Origin: Anaerolineae bacterium
Lineage (GTDB): Bacteria > Chloroflexota > Anaerolineae > Aggregatilineales > UBA2796
Length of the DNA stretch: 64,000 nt
Direction: 5' to 3'
Assembly: GCA_019637555.1 (NCBI GenBank)
Contig: JAHBVK010000026.1
Location: forward strand, 21,163-85,162
In this document: piece after piece, positions 17,667 through 25,978 of the stretch
Numbering within the stretch: position 1 is the stretch's first letter
Layout: every line of letters starts with the position of its first letter
Made by a program: the position numbers and the translations under genes
The notes under the pieces: model-generated
Seen by the model: the letters and a program-made list of their open reading frames with translations, nothing else
Database searches by the model: none
What the model was told of the DNA's origin: nothing

Positions 17667-18617
17667 TCAACTTCCCACGTGTGCGCCGATGAAGGCAGGA
17701 TAGCCGTTGATGAAGGCGCTGATCGGCATGGCTGCTTTGCCCGCTGGCTGCACTTGCCACAAGACGTAGACGCCATCGCCCGTAACAACTCCGATCATGC
17801 CGTCGTTGGTTTTGATCACTTCCCCGACTGCGCCGCTGTGCTTGGGCAATACGCGCGGCTGCTTCTCGGCGGCGGGCAGGATCTTCAGCGGCTTGCCTTG
17901 CCACAGCGTGAAAGTGCCGGGCCATGGATCGTAGGCGCGCACCTGTCGCTCGATCTCGGCGGCGGATTGTGCCCACTGGATCGCGCCATCTTCTTTCTTG
18001 ATCATCGGCGCGTAGGTTTGCAGCGACTCCTCTTGTGCCTGCGGGATCAATTCGCCGCTGAGATAACGCGGCAGCGTCTCCAGCAGCAGATCGCCACCAA
18101 TCGCCGCCAGCTTGTCGTGCAGTGATCCTCCGGTGTCCGTCGGCGTGATGGGGATCGCCTGTTTGTTGATCATTGGTCCAGTATCCAAGCCCGCGTCCAT
18201 GCGCATGATGGTGATTCCCGACTCGGCATCGCCAGCGCGGATCACCGCCTGAATCGGCGCAGCGCCACGCCAGCGTGGTAGCAGCGAGGCATGAACGTTG
18301 ATGCAGCCATAGTGCGGCAGATCGAGCACGTTCTGGCGCAAAATCTGACCGAACGCCGCCACCACAATCAGATCGGGCTGCCACGCTTGCAATTGCTCGA
18401 ATGCTCCCGGCTGGCGCAGTTTTTCCGGCTGCATCACAGGGATATTAGCGGCGACGGCAGTTTGCTTGACGGGCGATTGCTGGATCGCGTTACCGCGTCC
18501 GGCGGGGCGATCCGGCTGCGTGACCACGCCAACCACCTCGAACTGTGGCGCATCGATCAACTTTTGCAGCGGCGGGACGGCGAAATCAGGCGTCCCCATA
18601 AAGACGACACGAGTCAT
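17667..18617 (-). CDS. fmt: Methionyl-tRNA formyltransferase
   Basis: Formylates the initiator Met-tRNA using 10-formyl-tetrahydrofolate. ATG 18617 gives the family-typical N terminus (TRVVFMGTPDFAVPPL); an upstream in-frame ATG at 18635 would add six residues. The formyl-transfer core contains the active-site segment SLLPRWRGAAPI and the following GLDTGPM motif, and the C-terminal RNA-binding-like domain begins near QVRAYDPWPGTF. About 316 aa, the usual length. No def gene is adjacent. Confidence 0.96.
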   Translation of the reverse strand: MTRVVFMGTPDFAVPPLQKLIDAPQFEVVGVVTQPDRPAGRGNAIQQSPVKQTAVAANIPVMQPEKLRQPGAFEQLQAWQPDLIVVAAFGQILRQNVLDLPHYGCINVHASLLPRWRGAAPIQAVIRAGDAESGITIMRMDAGLDTGPMINKQAIPITPTDTGGSLHDKLAAIGGDLLLETLPRYLSGELIPQAQEESLQTYAPMIKKEDGAIQWAQSAAEIERQVRAYDPWPGTFTLWQGKPLKILPAAEKQPRVLPKHSGAVGEVIKTNDGMIGVVTGDGVYVLWQVQPAGKAAMPISAFINGYPAFIGAHVGS

Positions 18618-18679
18618 CTGATGTTCATCCCTCATCTAGCTTTGAAGCGTGCATGTCGACTGGGAAATGATAGCGAGAA

Positions 18680-19174
18680 CTAGTTGCAATTATCTATGAA
18701 GATTTTAGTTATTAAGTTAGTAGACTGAGCTGCCTCATGGTTGAATGCTCCAATAACTAGCACATAACTGCATAGGAACATTGCACCCGGACACATAAGA
18801 CCATCGCCCTGTGATGCAAATGATAATGTTGCTATTCCAAGAATAATGCAACAAAGGATTAAATAGGCACCCGCTAGAGGCAATAAAGTCATTTTGATCG
18901 TAATTCGCGTTCCCGTTTTCGTCGCTACAAAATGTCCATATAACATGGGTTTGAACCCATTCGGGGCTAATCGACTAATTTCAAACGTATCTGCGGTTAC
19001 GTTACCCTCGAATCGCCCTGCACTTACTGCTGCGGATCGAGACCATCCAGAACCACGTTTTACTATAGCATTGGATAGTGCTGAAACTGCCTCATCAACG
19101 GTTAGCGGGAAATGGAGCGAAACAACGCGATAGGGTAACAAAGAGAACATGGGGAGTCTATCACCGATCAGCAC
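18680..19174 (-). CDS. Small membrane protein of unknown function
   Basis: A 164-aa reading frame with a soluble N-terminal half that has alternating beta-like segments (GRFEGNVTADTFEISRL, then THFVATKTG-like strand TRITIKMTL) and two hydrophobic helices (LLPLAGAYLILCCIILGIATL and GAMFLCSYVLVIGAF). It resembles short hypothetical proteins with a C-terminal two-helix anchor but I do not recognise a family. Codon use is less GC-rich than neighbours. Start could also be the ATG at 19150. Confidence 0.55.
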   Translation of the reverse strand: MLIGDRLPMFSLLPYRVVSLHFPLTVDEAVSALSNAIVKRGSGWSRSAAVSAGRFEGNVTADTFEISRLAPNGFKPMLYGHFVATKTGTRITIKMTLLPLAGAYLILCCIILGIATLSFASQGDGLMCPGAMFLCSYVLVIGAFNHEAAQSTNLITKIFIDNCN

Positions 19175-19252
19175 TCAGATACACTGAATAACGATGCTAT
19201 CATGCATCGCTCGTTAACAACCTCCTTTGAATTGGGACTCATAAAGCTCTGT

Positions 19253-19489
19253 CTAACGATGCGTCGCGCGATACAACACTGCACTCAACGCCGCGCCAAT
19301 GCCAGCGATCACGAGGGTGACGACGAACGTTTGTACATCCGTCCAGTGGAAAACCTGACTGAGCAGCAGCCCGATCATGCCGCCAACCACAACCGCGATG
19401 GTTAGCCAGCGGCGCGGCACATCAGCGAAGGGGCGGCGATCAGTTTCGATTTTTGTGTTCTTAGCGTTCTTAGTTTTTTGCTTGGTCAT
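19253..19489 (-). CDS. Small two-helix membrane protein divergent from lexA
   Basis: From ATG 19489 (upstream in-frame TTG at 19540 is possible) the protein has about 78 aa: a Lys-rich N terminus (MTKQKTKNAKNTK) and two transmembrane helices (WLTIAVVVGGMIGLLLSQV and VVTLVIAGIGAALSAVLY). Function unknown. It is transcribed away from lexA, and the operator at 19562-19575 lies about 75 bases upstream, so SOS control is possible though unproven. Confidence 0.6.
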   Translation of the reverse strand: MTKQKTKNAKNTKIETDRRPFADVPRRWLTIAVVVGGMIGLLLSQVFHWTDVQTFVVTLVIAGIGAALSAVLYRATHR

Positions 19490-19554
19490 GCCTTGAACAT
19501 ACCACGAGCGCGGCGCTTTTTCATGCCCATTTTTACGCAATTTTTACGAATACC

Positions 19555-19584
19555 TTGACGGCGGACATATGTTCGCCCTATAAT
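19555..19584 (+). promoter_or_regulatory. lexA promoter with embedded LexA operator
   Basis: TTGACG (19555-19560), an 18-base spacer and a perfect TATAAT (19579-19584) form a strong promoter. Inside the spacer is CGGACATATGTTCG (19562-19575), one mismatch from a perfect dyad and matching the Gram-positive LexA box CGAAC-N4-GTTCG at all but one position. LexA bound here would block polymerase, giving autoregulation. Confidence 0.88.
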
Positions 19585-19663
19585 CGCTAAAAACCCGAAC
19601 GTTTGGTCTGAAAAATTGTTAGGTCTGTGAGATCGCAACAATAAAATGACCGGGAGACAGCAC

Positions 19664-20347
19664 ATGAACCCAAACTACGACACACTATCGGATCGCCAGC
19701 GCGCGATTCTGGATTTTATCCAGACGTGGCTGGACGAGCACGGCTATCCTCCAACCATTCGTGAGATTGGCGAGGCGGTCAATATCAAGTCCACTTCGGT
19801 GGTCAATTATAATCTGAACAAGCTGGTCAAAGAAGGCTTCATCGTCAGGTCGAAGGAAGTCTCGCGCGGGATCAAGATGAACAGCGTGCAAGAGACACCG
19901 ATCAGCATTGTTTCGCGCAGCAACGATGTACGCGGCATCGTACCCGTCGCCCTGATCGGCAGCATCGTGGCTGGCAATCCGGTGAACGTGCCGGAATCCT
20001 CCGCTTATGTGGATGAAGACAAGATCATGGCAGTGCCACAGGAATTGATCGGTGGTACTGATCCCTCGCAGGTATTTGCGCTGCGCGTCAACGGACAGTC
20101 GATGATCGACGCCTATATTGATGATGGCGATATTGTGGTTCTGCGTAAACAGCACACCGCCAGCAACGGCGAAATGGTGGCAGTCTGGCTGATGGACCGC
20201 AACGAAACCACGCTCAAGCATTTCTATGACGACGGCGAGCGCGTGCGTTTGCAGCCTGCTAACCCGTCGATGAGCGCCATCTACGTGGATAAGGATCAGG
20301 TACAGATTCAGGGACGCGTATTGGCGGTAATGCGCCGCGTTCACTAA
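19664..20347 (+). CDS. lexA: SOS repressor LexA
   Basis: ATG 19664 has GGGAGA upstream and is preferred over the in-frame ATG at 19646. The 227-aa protein has the N-terminal winged helix (RQRAILDFI, YPPTIREIGEAVNI) and a C-terminal S24 peptidase domain with the cleavage bond A103-G104 (IVAGNP), nucleophile S147 (GQSM) and K185 (TTLKHF), so self-cleavage should be intact. It represses DNA-damage genes until RecA stimulates cleavage. The linker is somewhat long (about residues 70-90). Its promoter contains a LexA box and a terminator follows. Confidence 0.96.
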   Translation: MNPNYDTLSDRQRAILDFIQTWLDEHGYPPTIREIGEAVNIKSTSVVNYNLNKLVKEGFIVRSKEVSRGIKMNSVQETPISIVSRSNDVRGIVPVALIGSIVAGNPVNVPESSAYVDEDKIMAVPQELIGGTDPSQVFALRVNGQSMIDAYIDDGDIVVLRKQHTASNGEMVAVWLMDRNETTLKHFYDDGERVRLQPANPSMSAIYVDKDQVQIQGRVLAVMRRVH

Positions 20348-20370
20348 TCAGCAGCGCATCGCAATTAGTA

Positions 20371-20422
20371 GTTGAGTCCCGCAGGGATTTCGTTCGTTCA
20401 GCCCGATAATTCATTATCGGGC
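20371..20422. repeat. Partial copy of the mosaic hairpin element
   Basis: GTTGAGTCCCGCAGGG, then ATTTCGTTCGTTCAGC and a terminal hairpin is the reverse complement of the central part of the element at 23752-23800, with a few changes. Here the terminal hairpin has become the lexA terminator. Confidence 0.7.
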
Positions 20423-20430
20423 TTTTTGTT
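20400..20430 (+). terminator. lexA terminator
   Basis: A perfect stem AGCCCGATAA/TTATCGGGCT with TTCA loop (20400-20423) runs into TTTTTGTTT. Confidence 0.88.
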
Positions 20431-20486
20431 TGGCGTTGCGGCGGTGGGTTGACCGTTGGATTAAAGAGTGCAGAGATTCAACTGAA

Positions 20487-20511
20487 CAGGGCGAGGCAGC
20501 GCCTCGCCCTG
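20487..20511. repeat. Minimal copy of the GC-rich palindrome, possible terminator
   Basis: CAGGGCGAGGC and GCCTCGCCCTG form an 11-bp perfect stem with a 3-base loop. It carries the arm sequence of the elements at 131-204 and 38350-38422. It lies between the convergent lexA and HAD genes, 14 bases from the HAD stop, and may end minus-strand transcription of the nusA-infB cluster. Confidence 0.7.
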
Positions 20512-20524
20512 TGTTTCTTCTCCA

Positions 20525-21184
20525 CTAGAACTCGCGCAGCAGTGTCTCAAAGCTGAGATCTGCCAGCGAATTGAGTGTGCGCGTCAACCCTGCCGGACGT
20601 TCCAATTTGCTGGTGATCCAGTTGGGGATCGCCACCGTGCGGATGCCAGCCGAGATCGCCGCCTGCATCCCGACGGGCGAGTCTTCAAAGGCGACGCACT
20701 GCTCGACAGGAATATTCAGACAATTCGCCGCGCAGGTGTACATATCCGGCGCTGGTTTGGGGTTGGTTACATCATCGCGGGTGTAGACGCACTGAAAATA
20801 GTGATCCAGATGATGAAATTTGAGCCAGTATTCCACCCATGTGCGATCCGAATTGGACGCCATGCCCAGCTTGAGGTTGTGTTTGGTCGCCTGCTCGATC
20901 ATGTCCATCACGCCCGGTAGGATCGGCTGGCGTTCGCAGTTGTGCATGTATTCTTCGTGCAGGTGCTTCAATTCATCGTCGCTCAAAGGTTTGCCGATCA
21001 CTGCTTCGAGATGTTTGGCGGGATCAAACATCGCCAGATTCACCCAACCTACTCGCAGCGCCCACATATCGGCGGTCAATTCAATGCCGTGTCGCTCGTA
21101 GACTTTTAACCACGCATCAAAATCAGCTTGTTCGGTGTCGATGATAGTGCCGTCGAGATCGAAGATCAGTGCGCTAACCGCCAT
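20525..21184 (-). CDS. HAD-superfamily phosphatase (beta-phosphoglucomutase-like)
   Basis: ATG 21184 puts the nucleophile motif DLDGTIIDTE at the very N terminus as usual; the frame extends to a TTG at 21205. The 219-aa protein has the helical cap (about 15-85), motif II ASNSDR, motif III Lys in NPKPAPDMY and motif IV FEDSPVGMQAA, all in place for phosphoryl transfer. The subfamily includes beta-phosphoglucomutases and sugar-phosphate or phosphonate phosphatases; the substrate cannot be told. It is the last gene of the nusA-truB cluster, 59 bases after truB. Confidence 0.9.
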   Translation of the reverse strand: MAVSALIFDLDGTIIDTEQADFDAWLKVYERHGIELTADMWALRVGWVNLAMFDPAKHLEAVIGKPLSDDELKHLHEEYMHNCERQPILPGVMDMIEQATKHNLKLGMASNSDRTWVEYWLKFHHLDHYFQCVYTRDDVTNPKPAPDMYTCAANCLNIPVEQCVAFEDSPVGMQAAISAGIRTVAIPNWITSKLERPAGLTRTLNSLADLSFETLLREF

Positions 21185-21243
21185 GCCTATGCTTTTCCCC
21201 CACAATTGAACGAATGATTAAAATGATATTGTCACTAGAACCG

Positions 21244-22152
21244 TTAATCTGCGCTGCTGAACACCTTATGCGGATGCCAGTGCCCTTCACGGGCTGCCAG
21301 AATTGCTAGAAATTTACCATCAGCAGTGTAAGCGCGGCGCAGTGTACCGTCAACCGCTGCATTTTCACCGATGAGTCGCCCCTGCTGCACAAACTGCGTT
21401 TCCTCATCGCTCAGATGCAGCGCCGGAATACTGGACAGCGCAATGGTCTCATCCCACAGGAACTGTCGCCAAGAGCCATCATGGAACGCCGCCAGCATCG
21501 TACCCCACGGCGTCATGTGCTGGAAGCCGCCGATGATGCGCCGATGCAGCGCCACCAGATGCGCGCCGACGCCGAGCGTCTCCCCCAGATCGTGAGCAAT
21601 GCTGCGGATGTAGGTGCCTGATGAGCACCAGACAACGATCTTGGCGTCTAATACGTTAGGGATATCGTGCGGTCTTTGCGTCTCATAGGTGTGGATCGCG
21701 TGGATGGTGATCGGACGGGGATCGCGCTCCACGACTTGCCCTTCACGCGCCAGTTCGTAGAGCTTCTTGCCGCCCTGCTTGATAGCGCTGTACATCGGTG
21801 GCACTTGCAGGATCGCACCGCGAAAACGCCCTAAAGCACGGTCAATCTGATCTTTGCTGATGTGGCGGGCGTCGGCAGTGGAGATGACCTCACCCTCAGC
21901 GTCGTAGGTGCTGGTTTCGATGCCCAGCCGCACCGTTGCCATGTACAACTTGTCGGTGTGCATCACATATTCGCTCAGGCGGGTGGCTGCGCCCACGCAC
22001 AGCACCAGCATCCCCGTCGCCAGCGGATCAAGCGTGCCGACATGCCCGATGCGCTTGATGCCCGTCCCTCGCCGCGTTTTCGCCACAACATCGTGGCTGG
22101 TCATGCCTTGCGGTTTATCCACCACTAGAAAACCGAATGGCTCAATACTCAT
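21244..22152 (-). CDS. truB: tRNA pseudouridine-55 synthase TruB
   Basis: Makes pseudouridine 55 in the T-loop of tRNAs. The catalytic Asp is D42 in HVGTLDPLATGML; the following YMATVRLGIET and the second motif around VPPMYSAIKQGGKKLYELAR are typical. The 302-aa length includes a C-terminal PUA-like portion. It lies 22 bases after the DHH phosphoesterase gene in the classical nusA-infB-rbfA-truB order. Confidence 0.96.
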   Translation of the reverse strand: MSIEPFGFLVVDKPQGMTSHDVVAKTRRGTGIKRIGHVGTLDPLATGMLVLCVGAATRLSEYVMHTDKLYMATVRLGIETSTYDAEGEVISTADARHISKDQIDRALGRFRGAILQVPPMYSAIKQGGKKLYELAREGQVVERDPRPITIHAIHTYETQRPHDIPNVLDAKIVVWCSSGTYIRSIAHDLGETLGVGAHLVALHRRIIGGFQHMTPWGTMLAAFHDGSWRQFLWDETIALSSIPALHLSDEETQFVQQGRLIGENAAVDGTLRRAYTADGKFLAILAAREGHWHPHKVFSSAD

Positions 22153-22174
22153 AGCTGTCTCATACCGTTGTTGT

Positions 22175-23167
22175 TCAATGAAAGAGTGGTGCGCCTGCCT
22201 GTGCCGCCGCTTTCAGCAGCGGGATTATCTTGGCTTCGACCTCATCTATGGTGCCATCAAGTGTCGCGCCGGATGCCTGTTTATGTCCACCGCCGCCCAC
22301 ATTGAACGCCACCGCGCCGACATCAAATCCGGGCACAGAGCGCAGGCTGATCTCAACCTGATTGTTTTCTTTTTCCTTGAAGATACAAGAAATATAAGCG
22401 TCATCTGCTTGCAGCAAGAAGCTGACCAAGCCACCATCACTATTTTTATCATCGAATGCCGCCGCTTGCTTATCCGCCAGCGTCAGCCGCGCCCACGTCA
22501 CCTGATCTTCAATACGTACGCTGGGCATCACCTGTTTCCACAGCAGCAGCGCCGAGGTAGGCATCCGTGCGATGGTGTTCTGCACGATTTCGCTCAGGTT
22601 GGCACCCGCCGCCATCAATTCTTGCGCCACCGCGAAGGTTACAGCGGTCACGCTGCTGATGCGGAAACACAGCGTATCGGTGACCAAACCACAGAGTAAA
22701 CATTGCGCCACATCGGGGGACAGCGGTAGGTTGAGTTTGTGCAGCCAATTAAGTACTGCTTCAGAGGCGGAGACGAAAGCGGGATCCATGATGTTGGCGT
22801 CGGCATAAGCGACGTTGGTGACGTGATGATCGATGTTGATCCACGGGGTCTGCAATCGGCGGGCAGCTTCTCCCACCTTCCCAACGCGCCGTTCGTCGCT
22901 GCAATCCACCACGATCACTAGATCGGTGGTCACGCCAGCGAGCGAGGGAAGGACCTGGGCTGATCCGGGTAAGAACTGGAGGTTCGGCGGCACGCCTTCA
23001 TCAACAGCCATGATCACCTGCCTACCAGTGGCGAGCAGCGCATGCCCTAACCCTAGCAGCGATCCGATGGCGTCTCCGTCCGGCGAAACGTGGGTCAGAA
23101 TAACTACGCGGGACGCGGCAGCGAGCAGCGTCCCGGCTTTATCCCAATCATTCAGAATGGTAGTCAT
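22175..23167 (-). CDS. DHH/DHHA1 phosphoesterase, NrnA-like (nanoRNase / pAp phosphatase)
   Basis: The 330-aa protein shows the DHH family motifs: THVSPDGDAIGS (D30, D32), VVDCSDERR (D88), IDHH (D113-H115) and the C-terminal DHHA1 GGGGHKQASG. NrnA enzymes degrade 2-5-nt RNA fragments and often dephosphorylate 3'-phosphoadenosine 5'-phosphate; some relatives cleave cyclic dinucleotides. Its ATG overlaps the rbfA stop (ATGA at 23164-23167), indicating coupled translation. Placement between rbfA and truB is common in Gram-positive genomes. Confidence 0.92.
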   Translation of the reverse strand: MTTILNDWDKAGTLLAAASRVVILTHVSPDGDAIGSLLGLGHALLATGRQVIMAVDEGVPPNLQFLPGSAQVLPSLAGVTTDLVIVVDCSDERRVGKVGEAARRLQTPWINIDHHVTNVAYADANIMDPAFVSASEAVLNWLHKLNLPLSPDVAQCLLCGLVTDTLCFRISSVTAVTFAVAQELMAAGANLSEIVQNTIARMPTSALLLWKQVMPSVRIEDQVTWARLTLADKQAAAFDDKNSDGGLVSFLLQADDAYISCIFKEKENNQVEISLRSVPGFDVGAVAFNVGGGGHKQASGATLDGTIDEVEAKIIPLLKAAAQAGAPLFH

Positions 23168-23568
23168 TGATCGCTATCTTTGTCGGTGCCTGCCGCTGCC
23201 TTCGGGAGATCAACCCCTTTTTCTTGCAGTTCGGCGCGAATCTGATCCAATTTTACTTCCATGGCTTCCGCGCGGCTGAGAGTCACATCCCACTGAAAGT
23301 GTAACTGGGGAACGCGCCGCAAGCGCAGCCGTTTGCCCAATTCCCTCCGCAGGAAGCCGTTTGCGCGCTTCAAGCCCGCCATTACTTCTGGCTGCCGCGC
23401 CTCATCACCGAGCGCATTGACATAGACTCTAGCATATTCCAATTCTCGATCCAGTTCCACCTCGGTGATAGTGACACCACCCAGCGCCGGATCGGAGACT
23501 TCCATCAGCAGTAAACTGCTAAGGATTTCGCGGATGCGCTCCGTCATGCGTTCTTGCTTGATCGTCAT
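23164..23568 (-). CDS. rbfA: Ribosome-binding factor A
   Basis: RbfA is a KH-fold assembly factor that helps mature the 30S subunit. The 134-aa protein has family length and motifs: the N terminus ERMTERIREILSSLL, the TEVELDRELEYARVYV strand-helix and the PQLHFQWD near the C terminus. A short acidic tail follows. The ribosome site is weak. Upstream, a 372-base gap containing the mosaic repeat separates it from infB, so co-transcription with infB is uncertain. Confidence 0.94.
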   Translation of the reverse strand: MTIKQERMTERIREILSSLLLMEVSDPALGGVTITEVELDRELEYARVYVNALGDEARQPEVMAGLKRANGFLRRELGKRLRLRRVPQLHFQWDVTLSRAEAMEVKLDQIRAELQEKGVDLPKAAAGTDKDSDQ

Positions 23569-23644
23569 TACAATACATCCTTATCCTTGACCCTGCTTCC
23601 ACCCTAGCAAAGAGAACTTACAGCGAACTCAAATGCCCGCCAAC

Positions 23645-23920
23645 GCGGAGGGTTCAAAACCCCCCGCTACAATGCTCTAGAAACCCACTGAAGTGGGTTA
23701 AAAGAGGAACAGTCCGTTGATGTTTCGCTAAACTAAGCTGATAGCTGATAACACGGCAATTCATTGCCGTGCTGAACGAACGAAGTCCCTTCGGGACTCA
23801 AGTCTCAGATCAAATACTGCAACCCCAACAGTGGATTCACAAGAGTTCATCTTCTGCTCTTAACCCACTTCAGTGGGTTAACAAGGTTTTGTAGCCGGAG
23901 GTTTTGAACCTCCGGTCTAC
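23645..23920. repeat. Mosaic hairpin element in the infB-rbfA gap (longest copy)
   Basis: The 372-base gap 23569-23940 contains no gene but five hairpins: 23645-23667 (GCGG.GGGTT/AACCC.CCGC), 23682-23699 (AACCCACT/AGTGGGTT), 23752-23771 (CACGGCAAT/ATTGCCGTG), 23784-23798 (AGTCCC/GGGACT), 23862-23879 (AACCCACT/AGTGGGTT) and 23895-23915 (CCGGAGGTT/AACCTCCGG). The outer pairs are inverted copies of each other, so the whole is a large inverted repeat with an insert. Related pieces occur at 20371-20422, 31504-31591 and 45373-45460. Confidence 0.85.
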
Positions 23921-23940
23921 GACTACCGTTGCTGCTCTAC

Positions 23941-25731
23941 TTAGCTCACGCGCTCGGTGATCACGCATTCGATCACATCGCCGGGGACGAATTCCTCAAA
24001 GCCGTTCACGCCGATACCACACTCGAAGCCTGCGCGCACTTCGCGAACATCTTCGGACTCGCGCTTGAGCGATCCGATGGTGGCGTTTTCGATCATGGTC
24101 TGACGACCACGGGTCACACGCACTTTGGCGTTACGGCGGATTTCGCCATCGCGCACCATGCAGCCCGCGATCTTGCCCAGCTTAGAGATTTTGAACACTT
24201 TGCGCACTTCCGCACGTCCGATTACGCGCTCCTCGTAGACGGGATCGAGCAAGCCCTTGAGCGCCTTTTCGACATCTTCCAGCAGTTGGTAAATGATCGA
24301 GTAGGTGCGGATTTCCACCGCGTTCGACTCCGCCAAGCGATGCGCCGCGTTATCAACATCGACGTTAAAGCCGATGACGATTGCTTCGGACGAGATCGCC
24401 AGATTGACATCGTTCTCGGTGATGTTGCCCGTTTCCGCCAGCAGGATTTTTACGCTTAAGCCACCGGTGGGAATATCGTTGATCGAATTGACCAGCGGTT
24501 CCAGCGATCCTTGCACGTCCACCTTGAGGATCAAGCGCAGTTCTTTGGCGTGTCCAGCTTGGAACTGCTTGAAGAAATCCTCCATGGTCACCTGCGGGCG
24601 CGCACCGCGCACTGCGGCTGCCGCCACCGTGTCCTTGCGATCTTCGATCAGCGCACGACCTTCGCGCTCATTCTTGGCGACGGTGAACAGATCACCGACG
24701 ATGGGCAGTGTGTCCAAGCCCATGATCTGCACGGGTGTCGAGGGCGGCGCTTCCTTAAGCTGCTTGCCTTTTTCGTCAAACATGGCGCGGATGCGACCAA
24801 TCGCCGTACCGACTATCACCGTATCGCCGGGGCGCAACGTGCCGTTCTGCACCAGCAGAGTCGCCAGCACACCACGTGCTTTCTCCATACGCGCCTCGAT
24901 CACCGTACCCGCCACCTTCTTCGATTTCGGATTGGCGACGATAGGCGCTTCCTCAGAAGTCAGTACGATAGCTTCCAACAGGTCATCGATACCCGTTTTC
25001 TGCGTGGCGGAGACGGGTACAACCATCGTCGTGCCACCCCATTCATCGGGCACTAGCCCGTTGTCGGAGAGTTCTTGCTTTGCCTTCTCAGGGTTAGCAT
25101 TGCGCTTATCGACTTTGTTCAGTGCCACCACGATAGGGATACGCGCCGCGCGTGCGTGCGCCAGCGCCTCTTTGGTGGTGGGCATCACGCCGTCGTCTGC
25201 TGCCACAACCAGAACCGCGATGTCCGCTCCCTGCGCTCCACGTGCACGCATCGCCGTGAATGCCGCGTGACCGGGTGTATCGAGGAAGGTAAGCTTTTGT
25301 CCGTTATGCACGACCTGATAAGCACCGATGTGCTGGGTGATGCCGCCCGCTTCCCCTTCCGCTACATGAGCGTTGCGAATGGCATCCAACAAACTGGTTT
25401 TACCGTGATCGACATGACCAAGGATTGTCACGACGGGTGGACGACGGACTAAATCCTTGGGGTTTTCATCGGAGTACAGGCGCCGCCACTGCGGCAGGTC
25501 GGAATCATCAACAAGTTCGGCTTGTTCAGTGTGGATAGGCTGGGCTTCAAAGCCGAGACTGTCGATCACAATAGCGGCGGTATCGTAGTCGATCTGCTGA
25601 TTGATCGACGCCATAATGCCGCTGCCAATCAGCTGCTTCATGACTTCGATAGGGCTGACGGAGATTAAGTTCGCTAGCTCACGTACCGTCAGAAAATCGG
25701 GGACTTCAATGATTTGTCGTTCTTTTGCCAT
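23941..25731 (-). CDS. infB: Translation initiation factor IF-2
   Basis: GTPase that places initiator tRNA on the ribosome. The 596-aa protein has a short N-terminal IF2N domain (about 8-60), then the G domain with P-loop GHVDHGKT (105-112), DTPGHAAF and NKVDK, domain II (TVIEARMEKARGVLATLLV), domain III and the C-terminal fMet-tRNA-binding domain. It lacks the long low-complexity N-terminal extension of enterobacterial IF-2. GGAGGGAA precedes the ATG. The 247 bases between it and ylxR contain no gene, including no ylxQ/L7Ae-like gene. Confidence 0.97.
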   Translation of the reverse strand: MAKERQIIEVPDFLTVRELANLISVSPIEVMKQLIGSGIMASINQQIDYDTAAIVIDSLGFEAQPIHTEQAELVDDSDLPQWRRLYSDENPKDLVRRPPVVTILGHVDHGKTSLLDAIRNAHVAEGEAGGITQHIGAYQVVHNGQKLTFLDTPGHAAFTAMRARGAQGADIAVLVVAADDGVMPTTKEALAHARAARIPIVVALNKVDKRNANPEKAKQELSDNGLVPDEWGGTTMVVPVSATQKTGIDDLLEAIVLTSEEAPIVANPKSKKVAGTVIEARMEKARGVLATLLVQNGTLRPGDTVIVGTAIGRIRAMFDEKGKQLKEAPPSTPVQIMGLDTLPIVGDLFTVAKNEREGRALIEDRKDTVAAAAVRGARPQVTMEDFFKQFQAGHAKELRLILKVDVQGSLEPLVNSINDIPTGGLSVKILLAETGNITENDVNLAISSEAIVIGFNVDVDNAAHRLAESNAVEIRTYSIIYQLLEDVEKALKGLLDPVYEERVIGRAEVRKVFKISKLGKIAGCMVRDGEIRRNAKVRVTRGRQTMIENATIGSLKRESEDVREVRAGFECGIGVNGFEEFVPGDVIECVITERVS

Positions 25732-25978
25732 AAATTCCCTCCATGGCGGTTGAGCCTCACCACAGCAGGAAAGATGGCGCTAAGAACTAGTGGGCGCAGA
25801 GTTTGAGGAGAACGCCCTGACTGTCTCGCCGTCGCCTTGCCGTGCGGCTCATGGTTAGATGGTTCATCGTCTTATCGACACATATACAAGTAGTAGCGTG
25901 CAAAGATGCCTCGTAGCCATTGCACTGACTAACGTAACTATTCATTAGACGCATCCACCGCAGCAAAACATACGGTTT

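Noticed and set aside
19590..19610. CCGAACGTTTGG after the lexA -10 considered as a second LexA box
   Set aside because: The dyad lacks the four-base spacing needed for CGAAC-N4-GTTCG.
23752..23800. Consecutive hairpins considered as a tRNA gene
   Set aside because: No anticodon arm, no T-loop consensus and no acceptor stem of the right spacing.
23645..23920. Repeated hairpins considered as a CRISPR array
   Set aside because: Repeats are unequal in length and sequence, have no regular spacers and occur inverted; no cas gene is present.
24305..25270. 321-codon plus-strand frame over infB
   Set aside because: Ser/Thr/Ala-rich shadow of a fully conserved infB gene.
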